From an uncultured Pelagibacteraceae bacterium (GTDB lineage Bacteria; Pseudomonadota; Alphaproteobacteria; Pelagibacterales; Pelagibacteraceae): 64,000 nt of DNA. The translations under genes and the position numbers were made by a program. The notes under the pieces are model-generated. The model was given only the letters and a program-made list of their open reading frames with translations. It did not search any database and was not told the origin of the DNA. Location of the stretch: assembly GCA_902606115.1 (NCBI GenBank), contig CACLFM010000002.1, positions 39,046-103,045 on the forward strand, written 5' to 3'. This document shows positions 35,062 through 43,395 of this stretch, piece by piece (position 1 is the first letter of the stretch; every line of letters starts with the position of its first letter).

Positions 35062-36091
35062 AAAGATATTAAAGTCAATAAAATCAGAAGGATTTAAATA
35101 TATTGATTTAGATACCGTTATAGAAACTAATCATATTGTTGAAAGATCTGGTGAGTCATTTAGACGTTTCATTTTTTCTTTTAAAGATCAGAAAGGAAAT
35201 GAAATTTGTCTTAGACCAGACTTAACAATTGCATCATGCCTCAAATATTTAAATGAGAAAAATAAAGCAGCCAAAAAAGTATTTTATAGTGGGCAAGCTT
35301 TCAGAAAAACACAAAAAATATCAGATAATATAATAAGAAATCAAATCGGTTTTGAAATTATTGGTTCAAATAAGGAAAAGGATGATGATAAAGAGATTAT
35401 TGATACAGCTATAAAATCATTGTCGAAATTAAAATTTTCATCAGGTATTTTGACCATTGGAAATATTGAAATATTTAGACTTTTATTGAATAAATTGGAC
35501 ATCCCTAAAAGATGGAGACTAAGACTTCAAAGACATTTTTGGAGAGAAAAATATTTTAACGATTTATTAAAAAGACTAGAGACAAACTCTGATGTAGATC
35601 CAACAATTGTTGAAATAGATAAAAAAAAATATCAAAAAATGCTTAAACAAAAACAATCAAAAATGATTGCCAGAAGATCACTTGATGAGATTTTAAATAG
35701 ATTTAATGACAAAATAAATGATCCAAGAAGGCCCCAAAAGGGAAAAAATGTTGCAAAAATAATAAAAGAATTTCTTAAAATAAATTGTCCAATCAGAAAA
35801 GCATCTAATAAATTAAACTTCTTTTTTAAAAAATATAAAATTAATTTAAGGGTAGAAAAAAATTATTTTCCAATCTCTAAAAATAAATTTTCAAGGTTAA
35901 ATATAAAATATTCAGCTTCTTTCGGAAGACAATTAGAATATTACACAGGTTTAGTGTTTAAAATTGATGTTAAAATTAAATCAAACAAAATTAACATTAT
36001 CAATGGTGGAAGATACGATAATCTTATCGGTGATCTTGGATCAAATAAAAAAATACCAGCAGTTGGAGCTGCTATAAATTTAAATGATTAA
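35039..36091 (+). CDS. hisZ: ATP phosphoribosyltransferase regulatory subunit
   Basis: 350 residues from the ATG at 35039 (an ATG at 35024 would deepen the overlap with hisS). It is a HisRS paralogue: CLRPDLTIA, FYSGQAFR and a late GGRYDNLIGDLG resemble class II motifs but the histidine-activation residues are partly changed. HisZ pairs with short-form HisG to form the active, feedback-regulated enzyme. It overlaps hisG by 8 bases. Confidence 0.93.
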   Translation: MKSKKLSEKILKSIKSEGFKYIDLDTVIETNHIVERSGESFRRFIFSFKDQKGNEICLRPDLTIASCLKYLNEKNKAAKKVFYSGQAFRKTQKISDNIIRNQIGFEIIGSNKEKDDDKEIIDTAIKSLSKLKFSSGILTIGNIEIFRLLLNKLDIPKRWRLRLQRHFWREKYFNDLLKRLETNSDVDPTIVEIDKKKYQKMLKQKQSKMIARRSLDEILNRFNDKINDPRRPQKGKNVAKIIKEFLKINCPIRKASNKLNFFFKKYKINLRVEKNYFPISKNKFSRLNIKYSASFGRQLEYYTGLVFKIDVKIKSNKINIINGGRYDNLIGDLGSNKKIPAVGAAINLND

Positions 36092-36767
36092 TATTGGAAT
36101 TCCCAGTAAAGGTAGATTAAGAAAAGATATATTAAAAATTTTTTCAAAAAATAATTTACAACTTAAATCTGAAAGAGGAGAAAGGGACTTATTAGGATAT
36201 ATTAAAGGATATAAAGATATTAATATTACTTATTTGCACGCAAGAGAAATTGTTGAAAGATTAGGAGATGGAACTTTGGATATTGGTTTTTCAGGTTTTG
36301 ATTTGTTAAAAGAAAGTTTAATTAATGTGCAAAAAAAAATATTAGTTAAGAAAAAATATACTTTCGGTAAAGCTAATTTAGTAATCGCTATTCCAGATGA
36401 TTGGATTGATGTTCAAACAATAGCTGACTTGGAAGAAATTGCATTTGAATTCAAGGAAAAAAAAGGAACCAGATTAAGAGTAGCAACTAAGTATCCAAAT
36501 TTAACAACGAATTTTATGTTTGAAAGAGGTGTGACTCAGTTTAAAATTGTAAAAAGTCTAGGTGCTACAGAAATATATCCATTTACAGGATCTTCAGAAA
36601 TTATAACTGATATCACGTCTACAGGTGAAACTTTAAGGGCTAATAATTTAAGAATATTAAAAGATGGAGTAATTCTTAAATCACAAGCGTGTTTAATGAT
36701 TTCTGAAAAAAGCCAAAAAAAAGCAATTGTTTTTAACATTATAAATAAACTTAATAAAATTGTATAG
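36084..36767 (+). CDS. hisG: ATP phosphoribosyltransferase, short form
   Basis: 227 residues, the short HisG that needs HisZ. Seen: IGIPSKGRL at the N-terminus, a YLHAREIVERLGDGTLDIGFSG-type substrate segment and the PRPP loop near IYPFTGSSEIITDITSTGETL. It lacks the C-terminal ACT-like domain of long HisG. First step of histidine synthesis. Confidence 0.97.
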   Translation: MINIGIPSKGRLRKDILKIFSKNNLQLKSERGERDLLGYIKGYKDINITYLHAREIVERLGDGTLDIGFSGFDLLKESLINVQKKILVKKKYTFGKANLVIAIPDDWIDVQTIADLEEIAFEFKEKKGTRLRVATKYPNLTTNFMFERGVTQFKIVKSLGATEIYPFTGSSEIITDITSTGETLRANNLRILKDGVILKSQACLMISEKSQKKAIVFNIINKLNKIV

Positions 36768-36773
36768 TTAAGC

Positions 36774-37823
36774 ATGGATTCGTTGACAACAATTTTAATT
36801 ATTATCCTACTTATTGCTAATTTCTTAGCAGTTGTTTTTCTAATCAAGCGCAAACAACCTGAGCAAGTTAACAACGAGCAAATTTTTAAAGACGAATTAA
36901 GTTCTTTAAAAAATACATTTAGCCAATCTTTTGGTTCAATGAGTAAAGAAATAGCAAAAGACATGACAGGTGCCCTTACCAAAGTTGATGAAAAAGTCTC
37001 AGTTTTTAATCAACAGGTAAGTGAGTTAAATAAGAGTCAGGACAACTTTAGTAAAATTTTGAGTGGAGTAAAATCCTATGGAACTCTAGCAGAATTTGGA
37101 TTAGGCGCACTCTTAAAAGATTTATTACCTGCATCTCAGTATATCGCGAATGCTAAAATGAAAGAAGACACCTCTGAGACAGTAGAGTTTGCTATTAAAC
37201 TTCAAGATGTAATGCTACCTATTGATAGTCATTGGCCTGTCGAAAAATACAAAGCAATCGATGATGCTTACAATTCTAACGATAAGGAAGGACAAGCAGA
37301 AGCCAGGAAAGATTTAGCAGCAGCTTTTAGATTGAAAGCTAAAAATGTTAATACTAAATATATTGCACCACCAATAAGCACAGATTTTGCCATAGTTTAT
37401 GTTCCGACAGAAGGATTATTTTCAGAACTCTCAACTTATAGAGACCCAAAAACTAAAGAACTACTTTTACAAGAGTTAAGAACTAAATATAAAGTAACCG
37501 TTTCGGGTCCCAATACTTTATCTGCATTGTTACAATCTTATTATTTAGGATTTCAAACACTTAAAGTTCAGCAACATGCTACGCAAATTTATAGTGATTT
37601 AAGAAATATAAGCTCAAGATTTGAAAAACATTTTGATGGTATTAAGGAACTTAGAAAAAAATTAGAACAAGCTATGTTAGCTACAGATAGTTTTGGAAGG
37701 GACGCAAGATCTATAATGAATACACTGGGAAACATCAAAGATCCCGAGCAAGTTGAAATAGCTTCTAAAAACGAGAACGTAGAGAAATTGAATATACCAG
37801 TCTCTAATCAAACTAAAAATTAA
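36774..37823 (+). CDS. rmuC: DNA recombination protein RmuC
   Basis: 349 residues. An N-terminal membrane anchor (about 5-25) and a coiled-coil stretch precede the RmuC domain with PIDSHWPVEKYKAI, YIAPPISTDFAIVYVPTEGLFSEL and GPNTLSALLQSYYLGF. RmuC limits DNA inversions and is a predicted nuclease-fold protein. It begins 6 bases after hisG and leads two further nuclease genes on the same strand. Confidence 0.94.
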   Translation: MDSLTTILIIILLIANFLAVVFLIKRKQPEQVNNEQIFKDELSSLKNTFSQSFGSMSKEIAKDMTGALTKVDEKVSVFNQQVSELNKSQDNFSKILSGVKSYGTLAEFGLGALLKDLLPASQYIANAKMKEDTSETVEFAIKLQDVMLPIDSHWPVEKYKAIDDAYNSNDKEGQAEARKDLAAAFRLKAKNVNTKYIAPPISTDFAIVYVPTEGLFSELSTYRDPKTKELLLQELRTKYKVTVSGPNTLSALLQSYYLGFQTLKVQQHATQIYSDLRNISSRFEKHFDGIKELRKKLEQAMLATDSFGRDARSIMNTLGNIKDPEQVEIASKNENVEKLNIPVSNQTKN

Positions 37824-37859
37824 TTTCAATTATTATTAAATAAATCTATAAATGATTTA

Positions 37860-38543
37860 ATGAAGTGGAACACAAAATTTTCCTATCCAAAATCGACAAG
37901 ATCTTTAGTTAAAGGTTCAAGACATTATTCTTTGTATGGATCCAGTTTACCTTCTGTTACAACAATTTTATCAGCTACAAAAAGCGAAGAAGACAAGGCG
38001 GCGTTACTTGCATGGAAACAAAGGGTAGGTAATGTCGAGGCGGATAGAATTAAAAAAGAAGCCTCAGCAAGAGGAACTTCGATGCATTCATATATAGAGC
38101 AGTTTTTAAATGGCAAATTGAATCAAGAATTGCTTGAGGACGAAAATAAATCAAAAAAAATGGCGGAAGAAATAATTGATAAAGGTTTAAAGAATAAACT
38201 ATTAGAGATATGGGGATCTGAAGCTACAATTTATTATCCTGGCAAATATGCAGGTACTGCAGATTGTATAGGCGTTTATGAGGACAAAGAGACTATTTTA
38301 GATTTCAAACAAAGTAATAAACCAAAAAAAGAGGAATATATTGAAGATTATTTCTTACAAATTGGCGCTTATTCATTAGCTCATAATACAGTCTATAATT
38401 CCAATATAACCCAAGGAGTAATTTTATTATGCACTGTAGATAGATTATTTCAAGATTTTAAAATTGGGGGTAACGAATTAATAGATTTTCAAAATAAATT
38501 TCTTGAGAGAGTTGAAAAATTTTATAACTTAATGAACAAATAA
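37860..38543 (+). CDS. PD-(D/E)XK exonuclease, RecB/MGME1-like
   Basis: 227 residues. The RecB-family pattern is complete: motif I GTSMHSYIE (His76, Glu80), motif II GTADCIG (Asp135), motif III ILDFKQS (Asp148, Lys150) and the Gln-Tyr motif LQIGAYSLA (Gln167, Tyr171). This arrangement matches the mitochondrial single-strand exonuclease MGME1 and related phage enzymes. It likely trims single-stranded DNA ends. It sits between rmuC (36-base gap) and exonuclease I. Substrate and phage versus host origin are inferences. Confidence 0.82.
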   Translation: MKWNTKFSYPKSTRSLVKGSRHYSLYGSSLPSVTTILSATKSEEDKAALLAWKQRVGNVEADRIKKEASARGTSMHSYIEQFLNGKLNQELLEDENKSKKMAEEIIDKGLKNKLLEIWGSEATIYYPGKYAGTADCIGVYEDKETILDFKQSNKPKKEEYIEDYFLQIGAYSLAHNTVYNSNITQGVILLCTVDRLFQDFKIGGNELIDFQNKFLERVEKFYNLMNK

Positions 38544-38641
38544 TTATTTGACTTAATTAATAATTAATATAAAAAAAATATACTTGCTACTTGTTTAGAT
38601 GCGAGCCTTTAAATTTTTCAACTAGCATTAAAAAATTAGTT

Positions 38642-40072
38642 ATGAACATAGTAATTTGGGATATAGAGTCTTCTAGCTCCAGTACAGATTTTGGAAGCAT
38701 TATTGAAATTGGTGGAATCCTTGTAGACGAAAAATTAGTGGAAAAAGAGAGGTTTAATTTAAGATGTAGACTTCCCGAGGGAGAAATTCCTCAATGTATG
38801 GCTCTCCTTGTTAATAAAACTGATGTTAATATGCTTACAAAAGCAAACCTAAGTCATTATCAAATGTTAAATCAGGTTGAGAAGATATTTAAAAAATGGA
38901 GCCCAGCGATATTCTTGGGCTGGTCAAATATAGGCTTTGATGATGAAATGATAAGAAAAGAATTCTTTAAAGGCTTGAGGTATCCTTACATCACTAATTC
39001 ATCACCAAATAAAAGACATGATGGTTTAAATATTGCTCGTGGTGCTTTCGCCTTAGATGATAAAATATTAAAAACAGAAACTAACGCAAAAGGTAATTCC
39101 GTAATGAAATTAGAGTCCCTAGCAAGGACAAATGGTTTTGAAACTAAGGGAGCGCACAGCGCACTATTTGATGCTGAGCTCACTCTTAAAGTACTTGGTT
39201 TAATAAAAAGCAAACAACCTCATACTTGGGATAGTTTTTTAAAAACTTCAAATAAATCAGATACTGAAACCATCATAAAGAAAGATAAAATTATAACTCT
39301 TAATGAATATTTTTATGGTAAATCAAGACTTTATCTTTGCGCACCTTTACATCCAAAATATTGTACTCACCCTATATACCAATGGGGTCAAGCAGTTGAT
39401 TTAAGATTTGACGTAGAGCCCTTGCTGAATATGTCTATCAGCGATCTTAAATTACAAATGAAAAAATCACCAAAGTTTTTAAGAACAATAAGATCAAATA
39501 AAGCACCAATTATAATAGACAAAATGTATGGGATGAAAGTTGAACCTTATAACGCTATGGACATCTCTTTAATTAATAAAAGAGCAGAATTAGTAAATAC
39601 TAATGAAAAATTTTCTGAAAATATTCTAATTGCATTGAGAGAAATCGCAGAGGAAAAAGAGCAGTCAAAATCTCAAGAAGATTTAGAGCCAGAGGAAAGT
39701 ATCTACATAAAATTCACGCCTAACAAAGATACTAATTTATTTCAAAAATGGCATGAAGCGCCATGGAACGATAAGCTAAGATTATTAGATAAATTTGAAG
39801 ATCAAAGAATGGTAGGATTTGGAAAAAAAATAATATTCCAAGAAGCTCCACATGTTTTACCAGAGTCTATGATGAAAAAAATTAAAATAGAAATAGCCAA
39901 TAGAATATTGAGTGAAAAAAAAGAAAAATGGTGGACTTGTAAAGAGTTTTATTATGAGTGTGATAATCTTAGAGATAAATTTACTAATGAATCTAATGAG
40001 GAAAGTTTAAAATTTTTAGATCAACTCAATAATTATGTGATGTCAATTGAAAAAAAATATAAAAATATTTAA
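38642..40072 (+). CDS. sbcB: Exodeoxyribonuclease I
   Basis: 476 residues from the ATG at 38642, nearly the same as E. coli ExoI (475). An upstream TTG at 38591 adds 17 unlikely residues. DEDDh catalytic residues: WDIESS (Asp/Glu), GWSNIGFDDEMI and HSALFDAELT (about 170). The SH3-like and C-terminal helical domains follow (LYLCAPLHPKY, WHEAPWNDKLRLLDKFEDQR). It degrades single-stranded DNA 3'-5' during recombination and mismatch repair. ExoI is uncommon in alphaproteobacteria, which makes its place beside the MGME1-like gene notable. Confidence 0.93.
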   Translation: MNIVIWDIESSSSSTDFGSIIEIGGILVDEKLVEKERFNLRCRLPEGEIPQCMALLVNKTDVNMLTKANLSHYQMLNQVEKIFKKWSPAIFLGWSNIGFDDEMIRKEFFKGLRYPYITNSSPNKRHDGLNIARGAFALDDKILKTETNAKGNSVMKLESLARTNGFETKGAHSALFDAELTLKVLGLIKSKQPHTWDSFLKTSNKSDTETIIKKDKIITLNEYFYGKSRLYLCAPLHPKYCTHPIYQWGQAVDLRFDVEPLLNMSISDLKLQMKKSPKFLRTIRSNKAPIIIDKMYGMKVEPYNAMDISLINKRAELVNTNEKFSENILIALREIAEEKEQSKSQEDLEPEESIYIKFTPNKDTNLFQKWHEAPWNDKLRLLDKFEDQRMVGFGKKIIFQEAPHVLPESMMKKIKIEIANRILSEKKEKWWTCKEFYYECDNLRDKFTNESNEESLKFLDQLNNYVMSIEKKYKNI

Positions 40073-40138
40073 TGTGGATAAATTAATTTAAATAATATTT
40101 AAACTTGAATATAAAACAAAATTTTATATAAGAATTAT

Positions 40139-40456
40139 ATGGCTACAGTTAATGTTACAGATGAAAGCTTTGAAACAGAGGTCATTAAAGCTGGTAAACC
40201 AGTTATAGTCGATTTTTGGGCAGAGTGGTGTGGACCCTGCAAACAGATTGGACCTATTCTTGAGGAGATTTCAAGCGAAATGTCAGAGATAGTAATAGCA
40301 AAACATAATATTGATAATGAACCTAATACCCCAACTAAATACGGAGTGAGAGGAATTCCTACGATGCTACTTTTTTCTGGTGGAGAACTAAAGGCAACTA
40401 AAGTTGGAGCAACTACAAAATCTAATATTGTATCCTGGATTAAAGAAAATATTTAA
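40139..40456 (+). CDS. trxA: Thioredoxin
   Basis: 105 residues with the redox motif WAEWCGPCKQIGP, the cis-Pro segment RGIPTMLLF and the conserved Asp in the core. It reduces protein disulfides, including those of MsrA and ribonucleotide reductase. Convergent with folC (4-base overlap of ends), the order trxA/folC-accD being known in alphaproteobacteria. Confidence 0.97.
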   Translation: MATVNVTDESFETEVIKAGKPVIVDFWAEWCGPCKQIGPILEEISSEMSEIVIAKHNIDNEPNTPTKYGVRGIPTMLLFSGGELKATKVGATTKSNIVSWIKENI

Positions 40457-41715
40457 TTAAGATTTAAAATTTCACCAGCTAGATAAAGACTTCCTGCACA
40501 TAAGAAAATACAGTTTTCATCCTTATTATTTAGCATTAAAGACTCTTTGATACTTTTTGCAGTATGAATATTTTGGATACTAAGTTTCTTTTTAAATTCT
40601 TCTTTTGAAATTGAGCCCTCTTGATTAGGAATATCTATAAGTGTTATTGTATTTACAGAGTTCTCAAATTGGCTAACAAACTCTTCATGAGGCTTATCAT
40701 TCATCATACCACAAATAAGATGAACTTTTTCACTTTGTTTTTTAACCCAATTAGATATTGAAATTGCTGAGTTAATGTTATGCCCTCCATCAATTATAAG
40801 TCTGTTTCTACCAATTAATTTTTTTAATTTGCCAGATTTAATTTCTTCCAATCGTCCTTTTAATTTTATTTTTTTCATACTATTTTTTATATCTGTGTCA
40901 GAAATATTAAATATTTTTCTAGAAGCCGCTATCGAGGTGCTAATATTAAAAAGTTGGTGATCTCCAATTAAACTAGGTTGAGGTAATATTATTTCACCCA
41001 TTTTGTCTTGATAACAAATAAGACTATTTTCAGAGTTTGTTATATTGAAATCATTTCCATAATAATATTTATTTGATTTGTTATTTATTAAAGATTTTTT
41101 AATTTTTGTTTTTATTTCTGAATTCATTTGGTTGTTAATAAATATGTTCGATGCTGGTAATGAGGAAGTTTTTTCATAAATTACACCATCAATTGTTTTA
41201 TTATCCAGCCAATTCAAATGATCTAAATGTATTACCCCTAAAAGAGTAAGTAAGTTTTTCTTAAACACATTTGTGCTATCAAATCTATGAAAAAGGCCAG
41301 CCTCAATTATATTTACATTATCTTTAAAATTTTCTGCAAATTTTATAAATGCACAAGTCAATATTTCAAAAACTGTTGCATTATCGTTTCCTAATATTTT
41401 ATCAACATCCTCAAGCAGAATAGCAAGATCATTTTCATTTATCTCTTTATTATTAAAGACATATCTCTCTGTATATGATTGTAAATGAGGGGATGTATAC
41501 AAATTACATTTAAGGCCAGCCTCTTTTAAAATCGAACTTAGAGCAGTAGCCATAGAAGCCTTAGAGTTTGTTCCAACTACTGTTACAACATTATTTAATT
41601 TATTTTGAGGGTTTCCTAATTTATTTAATAAACTAAAGGTTCTATCTAAAGAGAGGTCAATTTTTTTATTATGACGCTTCTCTATTTTCGATATTATTTT
41701 CTGGAGCTTTGTCAC
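40453..41715 (-). CDS. folC: Folylpolyglutamate synthase / dihydrofolate synthase
   Basis: 420 residues of the Mur-ligase fold. It shows VVGTNSKASMATALSSIL (P-loop variant: the usual Gly-Thr-Asn-Gly-Lys is Gly-Thr-Asn-Ser-Lys), EVGLGGRFDATN-like segment (EAGLFHRFDSTN), and IDGGHN. It adds glutamates to folates. Its 5' end overlaps accD by 47 bases; no better internal start is evident. Confidence 0.94.
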   Translation of the reverse strand: MTKLQKIISKIEKRHNKKIDLSLDRTFSLLNKLGNPQNKLNNVVTVVGTNSKASMATALSSILKEAGLKCNLYTSPHLQSYTERYVFNNKEINENDLAILLEDVDKILGNDNATVFEILTCAFIKFAENFKDNVNIIEAGLFHRFDSTNVFKKNLLTLLGVIHLDHLNWLDNKTIDGVIYEKTSSLPASNIFINNQMNSEIKTKIKKSLINNKSNKYYYGNDFNITNSENSLICYQDKMGEIILPQPSLIGDHQLFNISTSIAASRKIFNISDTDIKNSMKKIKLKGRLEEIKSGKLKKLIGRNRLIIDGGHNINSAISISNWVKKQSEKVHLICGMMNDKPHEEFVSQFENSVNTITLIDIPNQEGSISKEEFKKKLSIQNIHTAKSIKESLMLNNKDENCIFLCAGSLYLAGEILNLN

Positions 41716-42598
41716 TGTTGTCTTCTTTTATCTCAGATTTTTTGTTTAGCAAGATTGATAACAAAATACCAATTTTTTCTGGTAGATCTTTTCTCGGAAT
41801 TATTGTATCTACAAAACCACAATCTTGAACGTGCTCAGATTTTTGAAAGTTTTCTGGCAACTCTTCTTTCACTGTGCCCTCAATTACTCTCCTTCCAGCG
41901 AACGCGATTAAAGCACCTGGTTCAGCAATGTGAATATCACCTAACATTGCATAAGATGCTGTAATTCCACCAGCAACAGGATCAGAAAATAAAACTATGT
42001 AGGGAAGTTTATTTGTTTTAAGCTCATTAATAGCAAGAGTTGTTCTTGTCATTTGATTTAAAGAAATTATAGACTCTTGCATTTTCATACCTCCACCTGA
42101 TGCAACAACTAACAAAGGTTGTTGATTTTTTATAGAATGTTGAGCAGCAAATAAAAAGGCTTCACCTTCTGCAGCACCCATGCTTGCTCCCATGTAATTA
42201 AAATCAGATGCTATAGCTGTTAATCTTATATTATTTATAGATCCATCTGCCACTACCATACTGCAATTTAAACCTGTTTTTTTTCTAGCACTTTTTAATC
42301 TTTCTTTATAAGACTTTGAATCAGTAAAATTCAAAGGATCATCGGGTGGTATTGGAGTTTTTAAAACTTGATAATTTCCTTTTCCGAACAATAAATCAAA
42401 TCTTTGTATAGGATTTATTCTATGATGTTTATAACAATCTGCACAAACCCACAAATTATCTTCTAAATCTTTTTTTAAAACTGGACCTTTGCAGCAAGAA
42501 GTCCAATCGCTCGCTTCCATATCTTGACGAGAAGGTCTTTTTTTTAATAATCTTTTAATTTTTTGTCCAAAATCTAATGTCTTTTTTAACCAATTCAT
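41669..42598 (-). CDS. accD: Acetyl-CoA carboxylase carboxyltransferase subunit beta
   Basis: 309 residues. The crotonase-like carboxyltransferase core is clear (GASMGAAEGEAFLFAA, VVASGGGMKMQES, SDPVAGGITASYAMLGDI, FAGRRVIEGT). The N-terminal zinc ribbon is altered: the usual Cys-x2-Cys is Ser-Cys-Cys, followed by a normal CADC. It transfers carboxyl to acetyl-CoA in fatty acid synthesis. It overlaps trpA by 4 bases and folC by 47. Confidence 0.96.
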   Translation of the reverse strand: MNWLKKTLDFGQKIKRLLKKRPSRQDMEASDWTSCCKGPVLKKDLEDNLWVCADCYKHHRINPIQRFDLLFGKGNYQVLKTPIPPDDPLNFTDSKSYKERLKSARKKTGLNCSMVVADGSINNIRLTAIASDFNYMGASMGAAEGEAFLFAAQHSIKNQQPLLVVASGGGMKMQESIISLNQMTRTTLAINELKTNKLPYIVLFSDPVAGGITASYAMLGDIHIAEPGALIAFAGRRVIEGTVKEELPENFQKSEHVQDCGFVDTIIPRKDLPEKIGILLSILLNKKSEIKEDNSDKAPENNIENREAS

Positions 42599-43395
42599 AA
42601 AATTTTATCTTTTAATTTTTTTACCATATTGCCAGCTTTTGTGACAGGATTTTGTCCTTTTTTTAGACTAACGGTTATTTCTTTACATATTGCGCTTCCT
42701 ACAACTAACCCATCTGCAGATCTAAGGCTAGAGATTGTTTTTTCAGTTATACCAAATCCAATTACGCAATTTTTTCTTGGGTTTATCATTTTTATTTTTT
42801 TATAATTTAATATTATTTTACTCGGTGAAACTTTAAGTTTTCCCCCAGTTGTAGATAACATGGATATGTAATAAATCATATCATGAGAATCTTTGATTAT
42901 AGATTTTAATCTATTTTTTGATGTAGTGGGTGATATAAGTTGAACAAAAGAAATAAACTTTTTTTTACATTTATTTGCGAATATTTTATTTTCTGGCCAT
43001 GGCAAATCAACGACTATTAAACCATCTATATTGTTTTTCTTACAATCATTTAAAAACTTGTTTTGACCATACTGCAATATCATATTAAAATATCCCATTA
43101 AAATAATTGGTTTTGAAAATTTACTAGTTTTAAAATCTTTAGCAATTTTAAAGACATCTTTAATTTTGGCACCATTCTTTATTGACCTATAGGAGCTTGT
43201 TTGTATCTGACCTCCGTCAGCAATTGGTGTATTATGTGGAAACCCAAGCTCACAAATATCAGCGTATCTAGATATAGATTTTAAAATTTTTAAAGAATTT
43301 TTTTTTGTGTTATCTCCAGCGACTGTATATGTCAGTAATGCTGGTCTACCCTCTTTTTTTGCTAAACTAAAGGCTTTTGAAATAGGATTTTTCAT
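42595..43395 (-). CDS. trpA: Tryptophan synthase alpha subunit
   Basis: 266 residues, TIM barrel. Catalytic Glu49 (CELG) and Asp60 (IADG) keep the same numbering as in Salmonella. Nearby residues are atypical: the FSDPLADGP motif reads PHNTPIADGG, so Asp56, which contacts the beta subunit, is Thr and Pro62 is Gly. It splits indole-glycerol phosphate to indole. It overlaps trpB and accD by 4 bases each. See finding on TrpB/TrpA divergence. Confidence 0.92.
   Translation of the reverse strand: MKNPISKAFSLAKKEGRPALLTYTVAGDNTKKNSLKILKSISRYADICELGFPHNTPIADGGQIQTSSYRSIKNGAKIKDVFKIAKDFKTSKFSKPIILMGYFNMILQYGQNKFLNDCKKNNIDGLIVVDLPWPENKIFANKCKKKFISFVQLISPTTSKNRLKSIIKDSHDMIYYISMLSTTGGKLKVSPSKIILNYKKIKMINPRKNCVIGFGITEKTISSLRSADGLVVGSAICKEITVSLKKGQNPVTKAGNMVKKLKDKIL

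Noticed and set aside
38591..38641. TTG start extending exonuclease I by 17 residues
   Set aside because: ATG at 38642 gives almost exactly the E. coli length and puts the DxE motif at the usual place.
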